Source of the DNA: Bacillus sp. OK048
Lineage (GTDB): Bacteria; Bacillota; Bacilli; Bacillales; Cytobacillaceae
Direction: 5' to 3'
Assembly (NCBI RefSeq): GCF_900103525.1
Contig: NZ_FNHN01000007.1
Location: 124,001 to 188,000, forward strand
DNA: 64,000 nucleotides
The notes beneath the pieces are model-generated. The model worked only from the letters and a program-made list of their open reading frames with translations. It made no database searches and had not been told where the DNA came from. Below, piece by piece: positions 39,350 to 50,135 of this stretch. Both the position numbers and the translations under genes were made by a program. Position 1 is the stretch's first letter; each line of letters begins with the position of its first letter.

Positions 39350-39721
39350 ATGAAAGAGAAAATTTTAATTGTTGACGATCAATTTGGGATTCGGATTTTA
39401 TTAAATGAGGTATTCTCAAAGGAAGGATATCAAACCTTCCAGGCAGCAAATGGAATTCAAGCGCTAGATATTGTTACGAAGCATGACCCTGATCTCGTCC
39501 TATTAGATATGAAAATACCTGGTATGGATGGTATTGAAATTTTAAAAAGAATGAAAGTCATTGATCCTGATATTCGCGTGATTATTATGACGGCCTATGG
39601 TGAATTGGATATGATCCAAGAAGCCAAGAATCTTGGTGCGATCACGCATTTTGCCAAGCCATTCGATATTGATGATATTCGTGCGGCGGTAAGAAAACAT
39701 ATTCCGCAAAAGTCAAATTAG
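39350..39721 (+). CDS. spo0F: Sporulation phosphorelay response regulator Spo0F
   Basis: Spo0F takes phosphate from the sporulation kinases and passes it through Spo0B to Spo0A. It is a 123-residue stand-alone receiver domain with acidic pocket DD (9-10), phospho-acceptor Asp53 in [11 protein letters not shown], Thr in MTAYGELD and Lys in FAKPFD. It is nearly identical to the B. subtilis protein. GGTGGAG precedes the ATG. Confidence 0.97.
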   Translation: MKEKILIVDDQFGIRILLNEVFSKEGYQTFQAANGIQALDIVTKHDPDLVLLDMKIPGMDGIEILKRMKVIDPDIRVIIMTAYGELDMIQEAKNLGAITHFAKPFDIDDIRAAVRKHIPQKSN

Positions 39722-39954
39722 TCATTTTTTCCGAAGAAATAGAGTTCAAAAATGTGGTTCCGCTTTCATTGTGAACGTTTAAAAAACTAGGCTTCATCGA
39801 TGGTATTTTGTGAACTAGTTTGGTATGATACTTATGAACTTTTACTGGTCAATTTATCTTCTCGATTATACATAATCAGTAAAATCGTAGGAAATCCTGA
39901 ATAGGAAAGCCTTAAATTTGAGAAGATAAAAACCTATACCAAGGAGGAAATATA

Positions 39955-40812
39955 ATGCCTTTAGTTTCAATGAAAGAAATGCTTATTAAAGCGAAAGCGG
40001 AAGGCTACGCTGTTGGGCAATTTAACTTAAATAACTTAGAATTTACCCAAGCTATCCTGCAAGCAGCTGAGGCTGAAAAGTCACCAGTTATTCTTGGCGT
40101 TTCCGAAGGGGCAGCTCGCTACATGGGCGGCTTCAAAACAATTGTGAAAATGGTTGAAGGTTTATTAGAAGATTATAAAATCACTGTTCCTGTTGCGATT
40201 CACTTGGACCATGGTTCAAGCTTTGCAAAATGTAAAGAAGCAATTGATGCAGGTTTCACTTCGGTAATGATTGACGCTTCTCATCATCCATTTGAAGAAA
40301 ATATCGAAATTACTACTCAAGTAGTTGAATATGCTCATTCAAAAGGTGTTTCTGTTGAAGCTGAATTAGGAACTGTCGGCGGACAAGAAGACGATGTAAT
40401 CGCTGAAGGTGTTATCTATGCAGATCCTAAAGAGTGTGACGAACTTGTTAAGCGCACAGGTATTGACTGTCTTGCTCCAGCATTAGGATCCGTACATGGT
40501 CCTTACAAAGGTGAACCAAATCTTGGTTTCAAAGAAATGGAAGAAATCGGTAAGATTACTGGTCTGCCACTTGTACTTCACGGCGGAACTGGAATTCCAT
40601 TAAAGGATATCCAACAATCAGTTTCACTTGGAACAGCGAAAATTAACGTGAATACAGAAAATCAAATTGCATCTGCAAAAGCAGTTCGCGAAACATTAGC
40701 AGCATTACCAGAAGAATACGATCCACGTAAATATTTAGGCCCAGCTCGTGATGCGATCAAAGCAACTGTCATCGGCAAAATGCGCGAATTTGGTTCATCA
40801 GGCAGAGCTTAA
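39955..40812 (+). CDS. fbaA: Class II fructose-bisphosphate aldolase FbaA
   Basis: FbaA cleaves fructose 1,6-bisphosphate to triose phosphates in glycolysis and gluconeogenesis. The 285-residue zinc enzyme has [27 protein letters not shown] and NVNTENQ. AAGGAGG precedes the ATG. It is followed by tal, murAB and glpX, three of the four being sugar-phosphate enzymes. Confidence 0.97.
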   Translation: MPLVSMKEMLIKAKAEGYAVGQFNLNNLEFTQAILQAAEAEKSPVILGVSEGAARYMGGFKTIVKMVEGLLEDYKITVPVAIHLDHGSSFAKCKEAIDAGFTSVMIDASHHPFEENIEITTQVVEYAHSKGVSVEAELGTVGGQEDDVIAEGVIYADPKECDELVKRTGIDCLAPALGSVHGPYKGEPNLGFKEMEEIGKITGLPLVLHGGTGIPLKDIQQSVSLGTAKINVNTENQIASAKAVRETLAALPEEYDPRKYLGPARDAIKATVIGKMREFGSSGRA

Positions 40813-40893
40813 TAGAAAAGCAGAAGCCCCTAGGCTGCTTGCGCTAGACAAAAACGAAAAGCTAGAAATAGATTTTTATGACTAGAGGGCTTC
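40812..40893. repeat. Decayed family-C repeat with long inverted arms after fbaA
   Basis: GAAAAGCAGAAGCCCC and GCGCTAGACAA resemble the ends of family C. GAAGCCCCTAG (about 40822) and CTAGAGGGCTTC (about 40881) are inverted and could form a long-range stem downstream of fbaA. Confidence 0.45.
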
Positions 40894-40938
40894 GTGCTCT
40901 TGAAAATTCTATCCAAGGTTTGATACATTAGTAGTAAA

Positions 40939-40972
40939 TTGAAACCGCCCCTTATGTGTGGGCGGTTTCAAA
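40939..40972 (+). terminator. Strong hairpin between fbaA and tal
   Basis: TTGAAACCGCCC pairs with GGGCGGTTTCAA over a 9-nt loop. There is no T run after it, so it may be a processing or stabilising hairpin instead of a terminator. Confidence 0.55.
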
Positions 40973-41032
40973 CTTGTAGAGAGAAGTTTGAAAATTGACG
41001 AAACTTGTCGAACACATTTGGAGGGGAAACAG

Positions 41033-41680
41033 ATGAAATTTTTCATTGATACAGCTAATTTAGAAGAGATTCGTGAAGTACACGAACTAGGTTTATTATC
41101 AGGAGTAACAACGAATCCATCACTTGTGGCAAAAGAAAAAGGTGTTTCATTCCATGATCGCATTAGAGAAATTTCCGCGCTTGTTCCGGGTTCGGTAAGT
41201 GCAGAGGTTATTGCCCTTGACGCAGAAGGAATGATTAGAGAGGGTAAAGAACTTGCTGCGATTGCTCCAAATATTACGGTAAAAGTTCCAATGACTCCTG
41301 ATGGGCTAAAAGCTTGTCACGCTTTCTCACAAGCAGGCATTACCACGAATGTTACCTTAATTTTCAATGCCAATCAGGCACTTCTTGCAGCAAGAGCAGG
41401 AGCTACATACGTTTCTCCATTCCTAGGCAGATTGGACGATATCGGACAAAATGGCTTAGAATTAATTTCTCAAGTCGCAGATATCTTTGCCGTACACGGA
41501 CTTGATACACAAATTATTGCCGCATCGATTCGTAACCCGATTCACGTTACAGAAGCAGCATTAAGAGGTGCACATATTGCGACGATTCCGTACAAAGTAT
41601 TAATGGGATTGTTCCACCATCCATTAACAGACAAAGGAATTGAAGCATTCTTAAAGGATTGGGAAGGTCGTAACGCGTAA
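41033..41680 (+). CDS. tal: Transaldolase / fructose-6-phosphate aldolase family (YwjH)
   Basis: This 215-residue short transaldolase has [28 protein letters not shown] and the Schiff-base Lys in [21 protein letters not shown] precedes ATG 41033; the longer frame upstream overlaps the preceding hairpin. The family holds both transaldolases and fructose-6-phosphate aldolases; the B. subtilis orthologue acts as a transaldolase. Confidence 0.92.
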   Translation: MKFFIDTANLEEIREVHELGLLSGVTTNPSLVAKEKGVSFHDRIREISALVPGSVSAEVIALDAEGMIREGKELAAIAPNITVKVPMTPDGLKACHAFSQAGITTNVTLIFNANQALLAARAGATYVSPFLGRLDDIGQNGLELISQVADIFAVHGLDTQIIAASIRNPIHVTEAALRGAHIATIPYKVLMGLFHHPLTDKGIEAFLKDWEGRNA

Positions 41681-41775
41681 TTTTTACCAATTTTTAAAAC
41701 TTTTTTCCAGATTGATACATGAAAATAAAATATTGGTGTAAACTAGATGATAGACAAGCTGTCGGATTATGTAAC

Positions 41776-41803
41776 TTGCTATTGGAAATAAATGGTTTAT
41801 ACT
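41776..41803 (+). promoter_or_regulatory. Candidate sigma-A promoter for murAB
   Basis: TTGCTA (41776), 16 bp and TATACT (41798) lie 54 bp before the murAB start. Confidence 0.5.
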
Positions 41804-41856
41804 ATAATAAATGAAAAAGTAACAATCCATCCCAATGGCGTAGAAAGGAGTCGAAT

Positions 41857-43146
41857 ATGGAAAAGCTTAAAATTGCAGGCGGATATCCGCTTAAGGGTAC
41901 TGTAAGAATAAGTGGTGCCAAAAATAGTGCAGTTGCGTTGATACCAGCAACCATATTAGCAGAATCACCGGTAACAATTGAAGGACTTCCAGATATTTCA
42001 GATGTAGAAATATTGAAGGACCTGCTCGAAGAAATAGGCGGTAAAGTCGAGCTTTCCAATGATTTTGATATGACGGTTGACCCATCGTCGATGATTTCGA
42101 TGCCATTGCCAAACGGAAAAGTGAAGAAGCTTCGCGCTTCTTACTATCTTATGGGGGCGATGCTCGGTCGTTTTAAAAAGGCCGTCATCGGTTTACCGGG
42201 TGGATGTCATCTTGGACCACGGCCCATTGATCAACATATTAAGGGGTTTGAAGCACTGGGTGCTCAAATCACAAATGAACAGGGTGCTATTTATTTGCGT
42301 GCGGACGAGCTTCGCGGCGCGCGAATTTACCTTGATGTTGTCAGTGTGGGGGCAACGATTAATATCATGTTAGCGGCAGTACGGGCAAAGGGCAGAACGA
42401 TTATCGAAAATGCTGCCAAAGAACCGGAAATCATTGATGTGGCTACCCTGTTAACCAATATGGGTGCGAGAATTAAAGGGGCAGGAACCGATGTCATTCG
42501 GATTGATGGAGTCGATAGCCTTCATGGCTGCCGCCATACCATTATTCCTGATCGAATTGAAGCGGGAACCTATCTGATTTTAGGGGCTGCCATGGGTGAT
42601 GGTGTATTAATCGACAATGTCATTCCACAGCATTTAGAATCATTGATTGCTAAGCTTCGGGAAATGGGTGTGAAAATCGAAACCAGTGATGACCAAGTAT
42701 TCGTCAGCAGCTCTGAAAAGTTGAAGGCTGTTGATATTAAAACACTCGTTTATCCAGGTTTTCCAACCGATCTGCAGCAGCCGTTTACAACGCTGTTAAC
42801 AAAAGCAACAGGGTCTAGTGTCGTAACCGATACGATTTATAGTGCCCGATTTAAACATATTGATGAATTAAGAAGAATGAATGCCAATATTAAAGTCGAA
42901 GGCCGCTCCGCCATAATCAGTGGACCTATCAATCTTCAAGGAGCAAAGGTGAAGGCAAGCGACCTTAGAGCTGGAGCCGCACTGTTTATTGCAGGTTTGA
43001 TGGCTGAGGGAATTACGGAAGTGACTGGTCTTGAGCATATTGACCGAGGTTATAGTCAACTTGTTGAAAAATTAAATGGTCTTGGTGCAACGGTTTGGCG
43101 GGAAGCTTTAACAAAAGAAGAAGCCGAACAGTTGAAAAATACGTAA
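41857..43146 (+). CDS. murAB: UDP-GlcNAc 1-carboxyvinyltransferase (MurAB/MurZ)
   Basis: MurA enzymes commit UDP-GlcNAc to peptidoglycan by adding enolpyruvate. The 429-residue protein has [10 protein letters not shown], the fosfomycin-target Cys117 in [11 protein letters not shown] and FPTDLQQPF. The position after tal identifies the second MurA paralogue of bacilli (MurAB), not the one in the atp region. AAAGGAG precedes the ATG. Confidence 0.94.
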   Translation: MEKLKIAGGYPLKGTVRISGAKNSAVALIPATILAESPVTIEGLPDISDVEILKDLLEEIGGKVELSNDFDMTVDPSSMISMPLPNGKVKKLRASYYLMGAMLGRFKKAVIGLPGGCHLGPRPIDQHIKGFEALGAQITNEQGAIYLRADELRGARIYLDVVSVGATINIMLAAVRAKGRTIIENAAKEPEIIDVATLLTNMGARIKGAGTDVIRIDGVDSLHGCRHTIIPDRIEAGTYLILGAAMGDGVLIDNVIPQHLESLIAKLREMGVKIETSDDQVFVSSSEKLKAVDIKTLVYPGFPTDLQQPFTTLLTKATGSSVVTDTIYSARFKHIDELRRMNANIKVEGRSAIISGPINLQGAKVKASDLRAGAALFIAGLMAEGITEVTGLEHIDRGYSQLVEKLNGLGATVWREALTKEEAEQLKNT

Positions 43147-43224
43147 ATAAGCTATACTAATCCCCTAATTATGTTATACTAATGATATTGTTAAGGTATA
43201 AATATCAATTGGGGGAGTTAGAAC

Positions 43225-44187
43225 ATGGAGAGAAGTTTATCAATGGAGCTTGTTCGCGTAACTGAGGCGGCTGCGCTTGCTTCAGCACGCTGGATGGGAC
43301 GCGGGAAGAAAGATGAAGCAGATGGTGCTGCAACCTCTGCGATGCGCGATGTATTTGACACGATTCCGATGAAGGGAACCGTCGTTATTGGTGAAGGCGA
43401 AATGGACGAGGCTCCCATGCTTTATATCGGTGAAAAGCTGGGAACAGGCTTCGGACCACGAGTCGATGTAGCCGTAGATCCCCTTGAAGGTACCAATATT
43501 TTAGCAGCTGGCGGCTGGAACGCTCTAGCGGTCCTTGCCATTGCTGATAATGGTAATCTGCTTCATGCACCAGATATGTACATGGAAAAAATCGCCGTTG
43601 GCCCTGAAGCAGTAGGGCTTGTTGATATCAATGCCTCTGTTCTTGATAACCTAAAGGCTGTGGCCAAAGCGAAAAACAAGGATATTGGCGATGTCGTGGC
43701 AACCGTATTAAACCGTCCACGCCATGAGCATATCATTGCACAGCTCCGTGAAGCGGGTGCACGAATTAAATTGATCAATGATGGCGATGTAGCAGGTGCC
43801 ATCAATACCGCTTTTGATAACACAGGCGTTGACATTTTATTCGGCTCTGGCGGTGCGCCAGAAGGCGTCATTTCAGCTGTTGCCTTAAAATGTCTTGGCG
43901 GTGAAATCATCGGTAAGTTATTACCACAGAATGATGCTGAATTAGCGCGCTGTGTGAAAATGGGACTAGATGTGAATAAGGTTCTGCGTATGGAAGACCT
44001 TGTTAGAGGGGACGATGCCATTTTTGCAGCAACCGGTGTAACCGACGGCGAGCTGCTGCGTGGTGTCCAATTTAAAGGCTCATATGGTTCGACCCACTCC
44101 ATCGTCATGCGGGCAAAATCAGGAACGGTCCGCTTTGTTGAAGGCCGTCACAGTCTAAAAAAGAAACCCAATTTAGTGATAAGATAA
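43225..44187 (+). CDS. glpX: Class II fructose-1,6-bisphosphatase GlpX
   Basis: GlpX dephosphorylates fructose 1,6-bisphosphate in gluconeogenesis. The 320-residue protein shows [25 protein letters not shown] (metal site) and [19 protein letters not shown] precedes the ATG. It follows murAB, as ywjI does in B. subtilis. Confidence 0.95.
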   Translation: MERSLSMELVRVTEAAALASARWMGRGKKDEADGAATSAMRDVFDTIPMKGTVVIGEGEMDEAPMLYIGEKLGTGFGPRVDVAVDPLEGTNILAAGGWNALAVLAIADNGNLLHAPDMYMEKIAVGPEAVGLVDINASVLDNLKAVAKAKNKDIGDVVATVLNRPRHEHIIAQLREAGARIKLINDGDVAGAINTAFDNTGVDILFGSGGAPEGVISAVALKCLGGEIIGKLLPQNDAELARCVKMGLDVNKVLRMEDLVRGDDAIFAATGVTDGELLRGVQFKGSYGSTHSIVMRAKSGTVRFVEGRHSLKKKPNLVIR

Positions 44188-44201
44188 TTATTTAAACATT
44201 T

Positions 44202-44368
44202 GGCTGAGTTAAAGGATACTGTTGATTGGAGCGAAAGGCGCTCGACTCCTGCGGGATGTACGAGCAGAGTGAGACCCCGCAAGGTCGGAACGGCCGAGGA
44301 GGCTCACGGCGAGCCCGCGGAAAGCGTAGCGCCTGTAGCGCAAATCAACAGCCAAGTTTAACACAGCC
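44202..44368. mobile_element. MITE-like element, family A copy 3
   Basis: This 167-bp shorter copy runs from GGCTGAGTTAAA to TTTAACACAGCC. It keeps the GC-rich core (GAGGAGGCTCAC, CCGCGGAAAGCG). The octamers on its sides, AAACATTT and AATCTTTT, agree at 6 of 8 positions. Confidence 0.82.
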
Positions 44369-44376
44369 AATCTTTT

Positions 44377-44405
44377 AAGAGACTAGAGCTTAATTCTAGT
44401 CTCTT
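44377..44405 (+). terminator. Hairpin after glpX and the MITE
   Basis: AAGAGACTAGA pairs perfectly with TCTAGTCTCTT. The trailing sequence is ATCTCC, so the T run is poor. Confidence 0.6.
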
Positions 44406-44450
44406 ATCTCCTGAAAAATCTATTATCTCCCACAAACAGATAATTTCCAG

Positions 44451-44630
44451 TTGATTAATATTTACCAAAAGGGGTACAATAGATAGTGTTTTATCATACT
44501 ATCTATTCTGCTATTCTATTCTTTCATTTCTACTATTTCCTCTGTTTTTTTGTAATTGAAAAATCCTCTATTATACGCAATGTAACTCATATGACGGAAG
44601 TAGAGTAAAAATTTTAAAGTGTGGTGTACT
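44451..44630 (+). promoter_or_regulatory. rho promoter and G-poor pyrimidine-rich leader
   Basis: TTGATT (44451), 18 bp and TACAAT (44475) are followed by a leader of about 145 nt. Between about 44490 and 44555 it is nearly free of G and rich in C and T (TCTATTCTGCTATTC, CATTTCTACTATTTCC). Such tracts are Rho loading sites. B. subtilis rho is known to be autoregulated by attenuation in its leader, so this tract may serve the same purpose. Confidence 0.55.
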
Positions 44631-45896
44631 ATGGACTTAACAATATCCAGTTTAGAAAACATGAAGCTAAAGGAGCTTTATGAGCTTGCGCGCGAATTTA
44701 AAGTGACATACTACAGTAAATTATCGAAAAAAGAACTTATTTTTGCCATCTTAAAATCACGTGCTGAGCAACAAGGATACTTTTTTATGGAAGGCGTCCT
44801 TGAAATTATCCAATCGGAAGGATTTGGATTTTTACGACCAATCAACTACTCACCAAGTTCGGAAGACATTTATATCTCTGCGTCGCAAATCCGTCGTTTT
44901 GATCTAAGAAATGGTGATAAAGTATCTGGTAAAGTCCGGCCTCCAAAAGAAAATGAACGGTATTACGGCCTTTTACATGTAGAAGCAGTTAACGGTGAAG
45001 ACCCAGAATCAGCTAAGGAACGTGTTCACTTCCCAGCATTAACTCCTCTCTATCCAGACAGACATATGAAACTCGAAACCACTCCAAAATATATCTCAAC
45101 AAGAATTATGGATGTAGTTGCTCCAGTTGGTTTTGGACAAAGGGGCTTAATTGTTGCGCCGCCTAAGGCAGGGAAAACGATGCTGTTAAAGGAAATTGCC
45201 AACAGCATTACCACCAATCATCCAGAAGTGGACTTGATTGTGCTGTTAATCGATGAACGTCCAGAAGAAGTAACCGACATTGAGCGCTCAGTTGCTGGTG
45301 ACGTCGTTAGCTCCACATTTGATGAGGTACCGGAAAATCATATTAAGGTTGCCGAGCTTGTGCTTGACCGTGCCATGCGGTTAGTTGAGCATAAACGCGA
45401 TGTGGTCATTTTGATGGACAGTATCACACGGTTAGCTCGTGCTTATAACTTAGTTATCCCGCCAAGTGGCCGTACGCTTTCTGGTGGTATTGATCCAGCG
45501 GCATTCCACCGTCCGAAGCGTTTCTTTGGGGCAGCCCGAAACATTGAAGAAGGCGGAAGCTTAACCATCTTAGCTACAGCATTGGTCGACACCGGCTCAA
45601 GGATGGATGACGTCATTTATGAAGAATTTAAAGGGACAGGTAATATGGAACTGCATCTCGATCGTCAGCTTGCAGAACGCCGTATTTTCCCTGCCATGGA
45701 TATTCGTCGCTCTGGTACACGGAAAGAAGAACTTCTTCTTCCGAAGGATCAACTGGACAAGCTATGGGCAATCAGAAAATCAATGTCCGATTCACCAGAT
45801 TTTGCCGAGCGCTTCTTGAAAAAACTAAAACAAACCAAATCCAACGAAGAGTTTTTCGCGCAAATTGGGGAAGAATTAAAGGGTAGAAGATCATAG
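44631..45896 (+). CDS. rho: Transcription termination factor Rho
   Basis: This hexameric RNA-dependent ATPase has 421 residues. It has an N-terminal helical domain ([11 protein letters not shown]), a cold-shock-like RNA-binding domain ([11 protein letters not shown]), Walker [11 protein letters not shown] near 177 and Walker [13 protein letters not shown] 44631 aligns with the B. subtilis start; upstream GTG 44619 is in frame. The ribosome binding site is weak (AAGTGTGGTG), which fits low, self-controlled expression. Confidence 0.96.
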   Translation: MDLTISSLENMKLKELYELAREFKVTYYSKLSKKELIFAILKSRAEQQGYFFMEGVLEIIQSEGFGFLRPINYSPSSEDIYISASQIRRFDLRNGDKVSGKVRPPKENERYYGLLHVEAVNGEDPESAKERVHFPALTPLYPDRHMKLETTPKYISTRIMDVVAPVGFGQRGLIVAPPKAGKTMLLKEIANSITTNHPEVDLIVLLIDERPEEVTDIERSVAGDVVSSTFDEVPENHIKVAELVLDRAMRLVEHKRDVVILMDSITRLARAYNLVIPPSGRTLSGGIDPAAFHRPKRFFGAARNIEEGGSLTILATALVDTGSRMDDVIYEEFKGTGNMELHLDRQLAERRIFPAMDIRRSGTRKEELLLPKDQLDKLWAIRKSMSDSPDFAERFLKKLKQTKSNEEFFAQIGEELKGRRS

Positions 45897-45909
45897 TGAA
45901 AATTCCTTT

Positions 45910-46088
45910 GGCAATGTTTAAAAGCTGAGATAATTTTATAACTCTGTTGATTTGCGCGGAAGGCACGAAGACTCCTGCAGGAGTACGGAGCAGGTGAGAC
46001 CCCACAGGCGCTTGCGCCGAGGAGGCTCACCGCAACGCCTGCGGAAAGCGAAGTGCCTGGAGAGGAAATCAACAGACTAGTTTATACG
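45910..46088. mobile_element. MITE-like element, family A copy 4 (degenerate)
   Basis: It keeps CTGTTGATTTG, GAGGAGGCTCACCG, CTGCGGAAAGCGAAGTGCCTGGAG and GAAATCAACAG in family order (quoted in parts), but both termini have decayed (GGCAATGTTTAAAA and GTTTATACGAAAACC). It starts 14 bp after the rho stop. Confidence 0.75.
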
Positions 46089-46107
46089 AAAACCATAAAA
46101 ACCCAGC

Positions 46108-46136
46108 TTGCCAAAATAGATACACCTTGTTATAAT
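46108..46136 (+). promoter_or_regulatory. Strong sigma-A promoter for rpmE
   Basis: TTGCCA (46108), 17 bp and TATAAT (46131). Confidence 0.75.
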
Positions 46137-46232
46137 AATTCCAGTGTGTTTTTAGTAATTGGTGCTTGTACTTAAAACAGGCATTTATATAACTCTGTTT
46201 CGAAAGATTCAGGGCGGAAGGAGATGAAAAGA

Positions 46233-46451
46233 ATGAAAGCAGGAATTCATCCAAATTATAATACGATACAGGTGACTTGTGCTTGCGGAAACACTTTTGA
46301 AACTGGTTCAGTGAAGAAAGAAATTCGCGTAGAAACTTGTTCAGAATGTCACCCATTCTATACTGGTCGTCAAAAATTCGCTGAAGCTGGCGGACGTGTA
46401 GACCGTTTCAACAAGAAATACGGCCTTAAAGACCTTAACGCGAGAGAATAA
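46233..46451 (+). CDS. rpmE: 50S ribosomal protein L31 (zinc form)
   Basis: This 72-residue L31 keeps all four zinc-binding cysteines (CAC and CSEC), so it is the C+ form that zinc-starved bacilli replace with the C- paralogue under Zur control. ATG 46233 gives the usual MKAGIHPNY start with GGAG 9 bp upstream; ATG 46224 is too close to it. The C-terminus is about six residues longer than in B. subtilis. Confidence 0.95.
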   Translation: MKAGIHPNYNTIQVTCACGNTFETGSVKKEIRVETCSECHPFYTGRQKFAEAGGRVDRFNKKYGLKDLNARE

Positions 46452-46457
46452 TTTTTC

Positions 46458-46494
46458 AAAACAGGCAAGCAGAAACTTTACTTGCCTGTTTTTT
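46458..46494 (+). terminator. Terminator after rpmE
   Basis: AAAACAGGCAAG pairs with CTTGCCTGTTTT, followed by TT. Confidence 0.92.
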
Positions 46495-46565
46495 ATTGAA
46501 TAAAACGTAATGATTTTTAAAAATATAGACTAAAAGGGTTGTACATAGGAAGGAGACGCTGATTT

Positions 46566-47174
46566 ATGTATTTAATGAAGCAACTCGGATGGGTTGAGGT
46601 TATCTGCGGCAGTATGTTTTCAGGGAAATCAGAGGAATTGATTCGTCGTGTACGACGGGCTCAATTTGCTAAACAAAAAATAGCTGTTTTTAAACCGAAA
46701 ATAGACAATCGCTTTAGCGAACAATCTGTCGTTTCTCATAATGGCAACTCTTTTCATGCGAAGCCCATTTCCCATTCGATTGAGATTTTACATCATGTAG
46801 AGTCGGATATCGATATCATCGCCATCGATGAAGTGCAATTTTTCGATGAAGGAATTGTAAGGGTTGTTCAGCAGCTTGCTGACAGCGGTCATCGGGTAGT
46901 AGTGGCAGGCCTGGATATGGATTTTCGCGGCGAGCCATTTGGGCAAATGCCTGCATTAATGGCGGTTGCGGAAACCGTAACCAAACTTCAAGCCGTTTGT
47001 AGTGTATGTGGATCACCATCCAGCCGAACACAGCGCTTAATCGATGGCAGACCAGCATCCTATCACGATCCAGTCATCTTGGTTGGTGCATCGGAAGCAT
47101 ACGAGCCAAGATGCCGTCATCATCACGAAGTACCTAAAACAGCGCGGGTGCCTGTCACCGTTTATACAGAATAG
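46566..47174 (+). CDS. tdk: Thymidine kinase Tdk
   Basis: Tdk phosphorylates thymidine for salvage. The 202-residue type II enzyme has the P-loop [18 protein letters not shown], the lasso region (CSVCG, QRLIDG) and zinc ligands to CRHHHEV. AGGAAGGAG precedes the ATG. Confidence 0.95.
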   Translation: MYLMKQLGWVEVICGSMFSGKSEELIRRVRRAQFAKQKIAVFKPKIDNRFSEQSVVSHNGNSFHAKPISHSIEILHHVESDIDIIAIDEVQFFDEGIVRVVQQLADSGHRVVVAGLDMDFRGEPFGQMPALMAVAETVTKLQAVCSVCGSPSSRTQRLIDGRPASYHDPVILVGASEAYEPRCRHHHEVPKTARVPVTVYTE

Positions 47175-47200
47175 CCCCCTTTATACAATTATTTATGCAT

Positions 47201-47238
47201 AAACAGCCTGTGAGGATCATGTCACAGGCTGTTTTTTT
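47201..47238 (+). terminator. Terminator after tdk
   Basis: AAACAGCCTGTGA pairs with CACAGGCTGTTT, followed by TTTT. Confidence 0.92.
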
Positions 47239-47311
47239 ATATGGTTGGAATAATCTAACTTGACCGGTTCTGGACCTCCATGGGAAAGATAGTTTATAGG
47301 AGGTGCAATCG

Positions 47312-47749
47312 ATGAAAAAGTGGATCATTCTTTTGTTGTTTACTGTTCTGCTGCTAGCTGCCTGTCAGAAAGGGAATGACAATACCGCCTACAATTTACG
47401 TAATGATGTCAGTAGTCCCAACTATATGTCAAATAAGGCAGATAACAAGCCTGGCCCAATGTCTGACCAAAATCCAAATTTCCTGAATCTAAGAGGGACA
47501 TCGCTAAACGACGAATCCAACCGAAACAATTTCGGCAGAGATATCGATATCGCCAGAGAGATTGTCAATCGAACCGATGATTTTAGATCAGATTCCATTT
47601 GGATCAACAACGCTGGTGACAAGATGACTGTAACAGTGGACGATAGAGGACGGTTCAATGGCAATGAGCGGGATAATGCCCTTGACTCCCTCCAAAAAAA
47701 ACTCTTACATGCCCTGCCTCGATATTCAATAGAGATAAGACAACGTTAA
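47312..47749 (+). CDS. Putative lipoprotein of unknown function
   Basis: This 145-residue protein has a lipoprotein signal peptide (MKKWIILLLFTVLLLAAC; lipobox LAAC at about 18). The mature part is Asn/Asp-rich, and its C-terminal region (DIDIAREIVNRTDDFRSDSI...TVDDRG) distantly recalls YhcN/YlaJ-type spore lipoproteins. AGGAGGTG lies 6 bp before ATG 47312. That family link is uncertain. Confidence 0.75.
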   Translation: MKKWIILLLFTVLLLAACQKGNDNTAYNLRNDVSSPNYMSNKADNKPGPMSDQNPNFLNLRGTSLNDESNRNNFGRDIDIAREIVNRTDDFRSDSIWINNAGDKMTVTVDDRGRFNGNERDNALDSLQKKLLHALPRYSIEIRQR

Positions 47750-47780
47750 CATGCTCTGGCTTCAGGGCATGTTTTTTTTA
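47750..47780 (+). terminator. Terminator after the lipoprotein gene
   Basis: ACATGCTCTGG pairs with CAGGGCATGT, followed by a T run. Confidence 0.85.
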
Positions 47781-47820
47781 TCTAAAAACTGCCAAAAATT
47801 TTTCCTGATTGAATTTGGTT

Positions 47821-47849
47821 TTGACGCAGGTTTTCACCTATACTATAAT
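47821..47849 (+). promoter_or_regulatory. Sigma-A promoter for prfA
   Basis: TTGACG (47821), 17 bp and TATAAT (47844), 35 bp before the start codon. Confidence 0.75.
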
Positions 47850-47884
47850 TATAATGTTATGGACAAAAACTAGAGGTGGTAACT

Positions 47885-48958
47885 GTGTTTGATCGTCTTC
47901 AATCTGTTGAAGATCGTTATGAAAGATTAAATGAGCTTTTGAGCGATCCGCAAATCATTAATGATTCAAAAAAACTTCGTGAATATTCAAAAGAACAATC
48001 TGATATACAAGAGACCGTAGAAACCTACCGAGAATACAAAGACGTCCGCGAACAGTTCAACGATGCCAAGGCAATGCTTGAAGATAAGCTCGATGCCGAC
48101 ATGCGTGAAATGGTCAAAGAAGAAGTCAATGAACTAGAAAAGCAAATCGAGGAACTAGAAGCAAAAATGAAGGTTCTGATGATACCGAAGGATCCCAATG
48201 ATGACAAAAACGTTATCTTTGAAATCCGTGGTGCTGCTGGTGGCGACGAAGCGGCCCTTTTTGCAGGCACGCTTTACCGTATGTACAGCCGTTATGCAGA
48301 AGCACAGGGCTGGAAAACAGAACTGATTGACGCCAATGCAACGGGACTTGGCGGCTACAAAGAAATCAGCTTTATGATTAATGGTCAGGGTGCCTATTCC
48401 AAGTTGAAATTTGAAAATGGAGCCCACCGTGTGCAGCGTGTACCAGAGACGGAATCTGGCGGCCGAATCCATACTTCAACGGCTACGGTAGTTTGCTTAC
48501 CAGAGGCGGAAGAACTAGAGGTCGAAATCCATGATAAGGATATCCGCTTTGATGCCTTCGCTTCAAGCGGCGCCGGCGGTCAGTCTGTTAATACAACGAT
48601 GTCAGCGGTTCGTTTAACCCATATTCCAACGGGAATCGTGGTATCCATCCAGGATGAAAAATCACAGCACAAAAACAAGGACAAAGCGATGAAGGTTTTA
48701 CGTGCGCGTGTCTATGACAAGTTCCAACAGGAAGCACAGGCGGAGTTTGATCAGGTTCGTAAATCTGCGGTCGGTACGGGTGACCGTTCTGAGCGTATCC
48801 GTACGTACAACTTCCCACAAAATCGTGTGACTGATCACCGTATTGGCTTAACTATTCAGAAGCTTGATCAAATCATCGAAGGTAAGCTTGACGAAATCAT
48901 CGATGCATTGACGCTAGAAGATCAAACAAGCAAGCTTGAAAGTGGTTCAGATGAGTAA
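47885..48958 (+). CDS. prfA: Peptide chain release factor 1 (RF1)
   Basis: RF1 reads UAA and UAG. The 357-residue protein has the N-terminal coiled coil, the PxT-type decoding region and the GGQ loop as [12 protein letters not shown], whose Gln is methylated by PrmC. GTG 47885 aligns with the B. subtilis start; AGAGGTGG precedes it. The stop overlaps prmC by 8 bp. Confidence 0.95.
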   Translation: MFDRLQSVEDRYERLNELLSDPQIINDSKKLREYSKEQSDIQETVETYREYKDVREQFNDAKAMLEDKLDADMREMVKEEVNELEKQIEELEAKMKVLMIPKDPNDDKNVIFEIRGAAGGDEAALFAGTLYRMYSRYAEAQGWKTELIDANATGLGGYKEISFMINGQGAYSKLKFENGAHRVQRVPETESGGRIHTSTATVVCLPEAEELEVEIHDKDIRFDAFASSGAGGQSVNTTMSAVRLTHIPTGIVVSIQDEKSQHKNKDKAMKVLRARVYDKFQQEAQAEFDQVRKSAVGTGDRSERIRTYNFPQNRVTDHRIGLTIQKLDQIIEGKLDEIIDALTLEDQTSKLESGSDE

Positions 48959-49793
48959 AAAAGTTTACGAAGCTCTGCAATGGGCTTCTTCTTTTTTAAA
49001 AACAGCAAATCGTGAGGAGCATGCGGGTGAACTGTTGCTTCGTCATTTTACGGGAATGTCACGGGCGCAGTTGTTTGCCAATGTTCGTGAGGATCTCCAA
49101 CCTTCTCAATGGGAAGCGTTTGAAGCAGCCGTCCACGAACATGCAAAGGGAACGCCGGTTCAATATATTATTGGATTCGAGGAGTTTTATGGGCGGAAAT
49201 TTATCGTCAATGAAGAGGTCCTGATTCCTAGACCGGAAACGGAAGAACTTGTTTACGAAACGTTAAAGCGCATCAATAAGCGCGCGTTGAAGGTTGTTGA
49301 TATTGGGACGGGCAGTGGAGCAATCGCGATTAGTTTAAAGCTTGAACAGCCGTCACTACTTGTCTATGCCTCGGATATTGCCGAAGAATCCTTGACAGTA
49401 GCCAGAGAAAACGCCGGCCAGCTTGGTGCTGACGTTCAATTTGTCCAAGGGGATTTACTGCAGCCATTTCGTGGTCAACGATTTGAAGTGGTGATCTCGA
49501 ACCCACCCTATATTCCGGTAAGTGATATCGAGACTATGTCAGTAGTAGTAACGGAGCATGAGCCTCATCGTGCTTTATTTGCTGGTGAGGATGGGCTTGA
49601 TTTTTATCGGCGTTTTATGGCGGAGCTGCCAGAAGTGATAGCTCCAGGCGCGCTGGTTGGCTTTGAGATTGGGGCCGGTCAGGGGGAGGCGGTAGCCGAC
49701 CTTTTTAAAAAGGCTTTTGCGAACGTGAAGGTAGAAATCATCAATGATATCAATGGCAAGGACCGGATGGTGTTTGCGGAGATTAGTGAATAA
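48951..49793 (+). CDS. prmC: Release-factor glutamine methyltransferase PrmC
   Basis: PrmC methylates the GGQ glutamine of release factors with SAM. The 280-residue protein has an N-terminal helical domain, [10 protein letters not shown], the SAM motif [11 protein letters not shown] and the NPPY motif in [10 protein letters not shown] (about 184). It starts within prfA, so the substrate and its modifier are made together. Confidence 0.95.
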   Translation: MSKKVYEALQWASSFLKTANREEHAGELLLRHFTGMSRAQLFANVREDLQPSQWEAFEAAVHEHAKGTPVQYIIGFEEFYGRKFIVNEEVLIPRPETEELVYETLKRINKRALKVVDIGTGSGAIAISLKLEQPSLLVYASDIAEESLTVARENAGQLGADVQFVQGDLLQPFRGQRFEVVISNPPYIPVSDIETMSVVVTEHEPHRALFAGEDGLDFYRRFMAELPEVIAPGALVGFEIGAGQGEAVADLFKKAFANVKVEIINDINGKDRMVFAEISE

Positions 49794-49795
49794 TG

Positions 49796-49826
49796 AAAAC
49801 CGTCTTATGTGTAAGGCGGTTTTTTG
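49796..49826 (+). terminator. Terminator after prmC
   Basis: AAAACCGTCTTA pairs with TAAGGCGGTTTT, followed by TT. Confidence 0.9.
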
Positions 49827-49897
49827 CAAAATAATTCAGAATATTAAAAGGAAATTACCACCTTTATGTCGAAATAATAGGTGAGGGGGATGACCCA

Positions 49898-50107
49898 ATG
49901 AATAAAGAGATATTGTTCAAGAAATTAAGTAGTTCCAGTCGTGGTAATTTGTTTGCAGTCGAGATTCAAAAGGTTACAGAAGAAGATGAAAAGGCGATTG
50001 AGGCATGGGCTGGAGAATTAGAACGTGAAGGCAAAATCAAGTTAAGAGAATGTATCCGGCGGGAATACTCCGTATACTTACATGGAATCCTGAAGTATGT
50101 ACCGTAA
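49898..50107 (+). CDS. Hypothetical protein, 69 residues
   Basis: A short charged protein (MNKEILFKKLSSSSRGNLFA...) with GTGAGGGGGATG before the ATG. There is no signal peptide or membrane segment. I do not recognise the family. It lies alone between prmC and a MITE. Confidence 0.65.
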   Translation: MNKEILFKKLSSSSRGNLFAVEIQKVTEEDEKAIEAWAGELEREGKIKLRECIRREYSVYLHGILKYVP

Positions 50108-50135
50108 TCGTATAGGTGCATATTTTTTTTTGATT

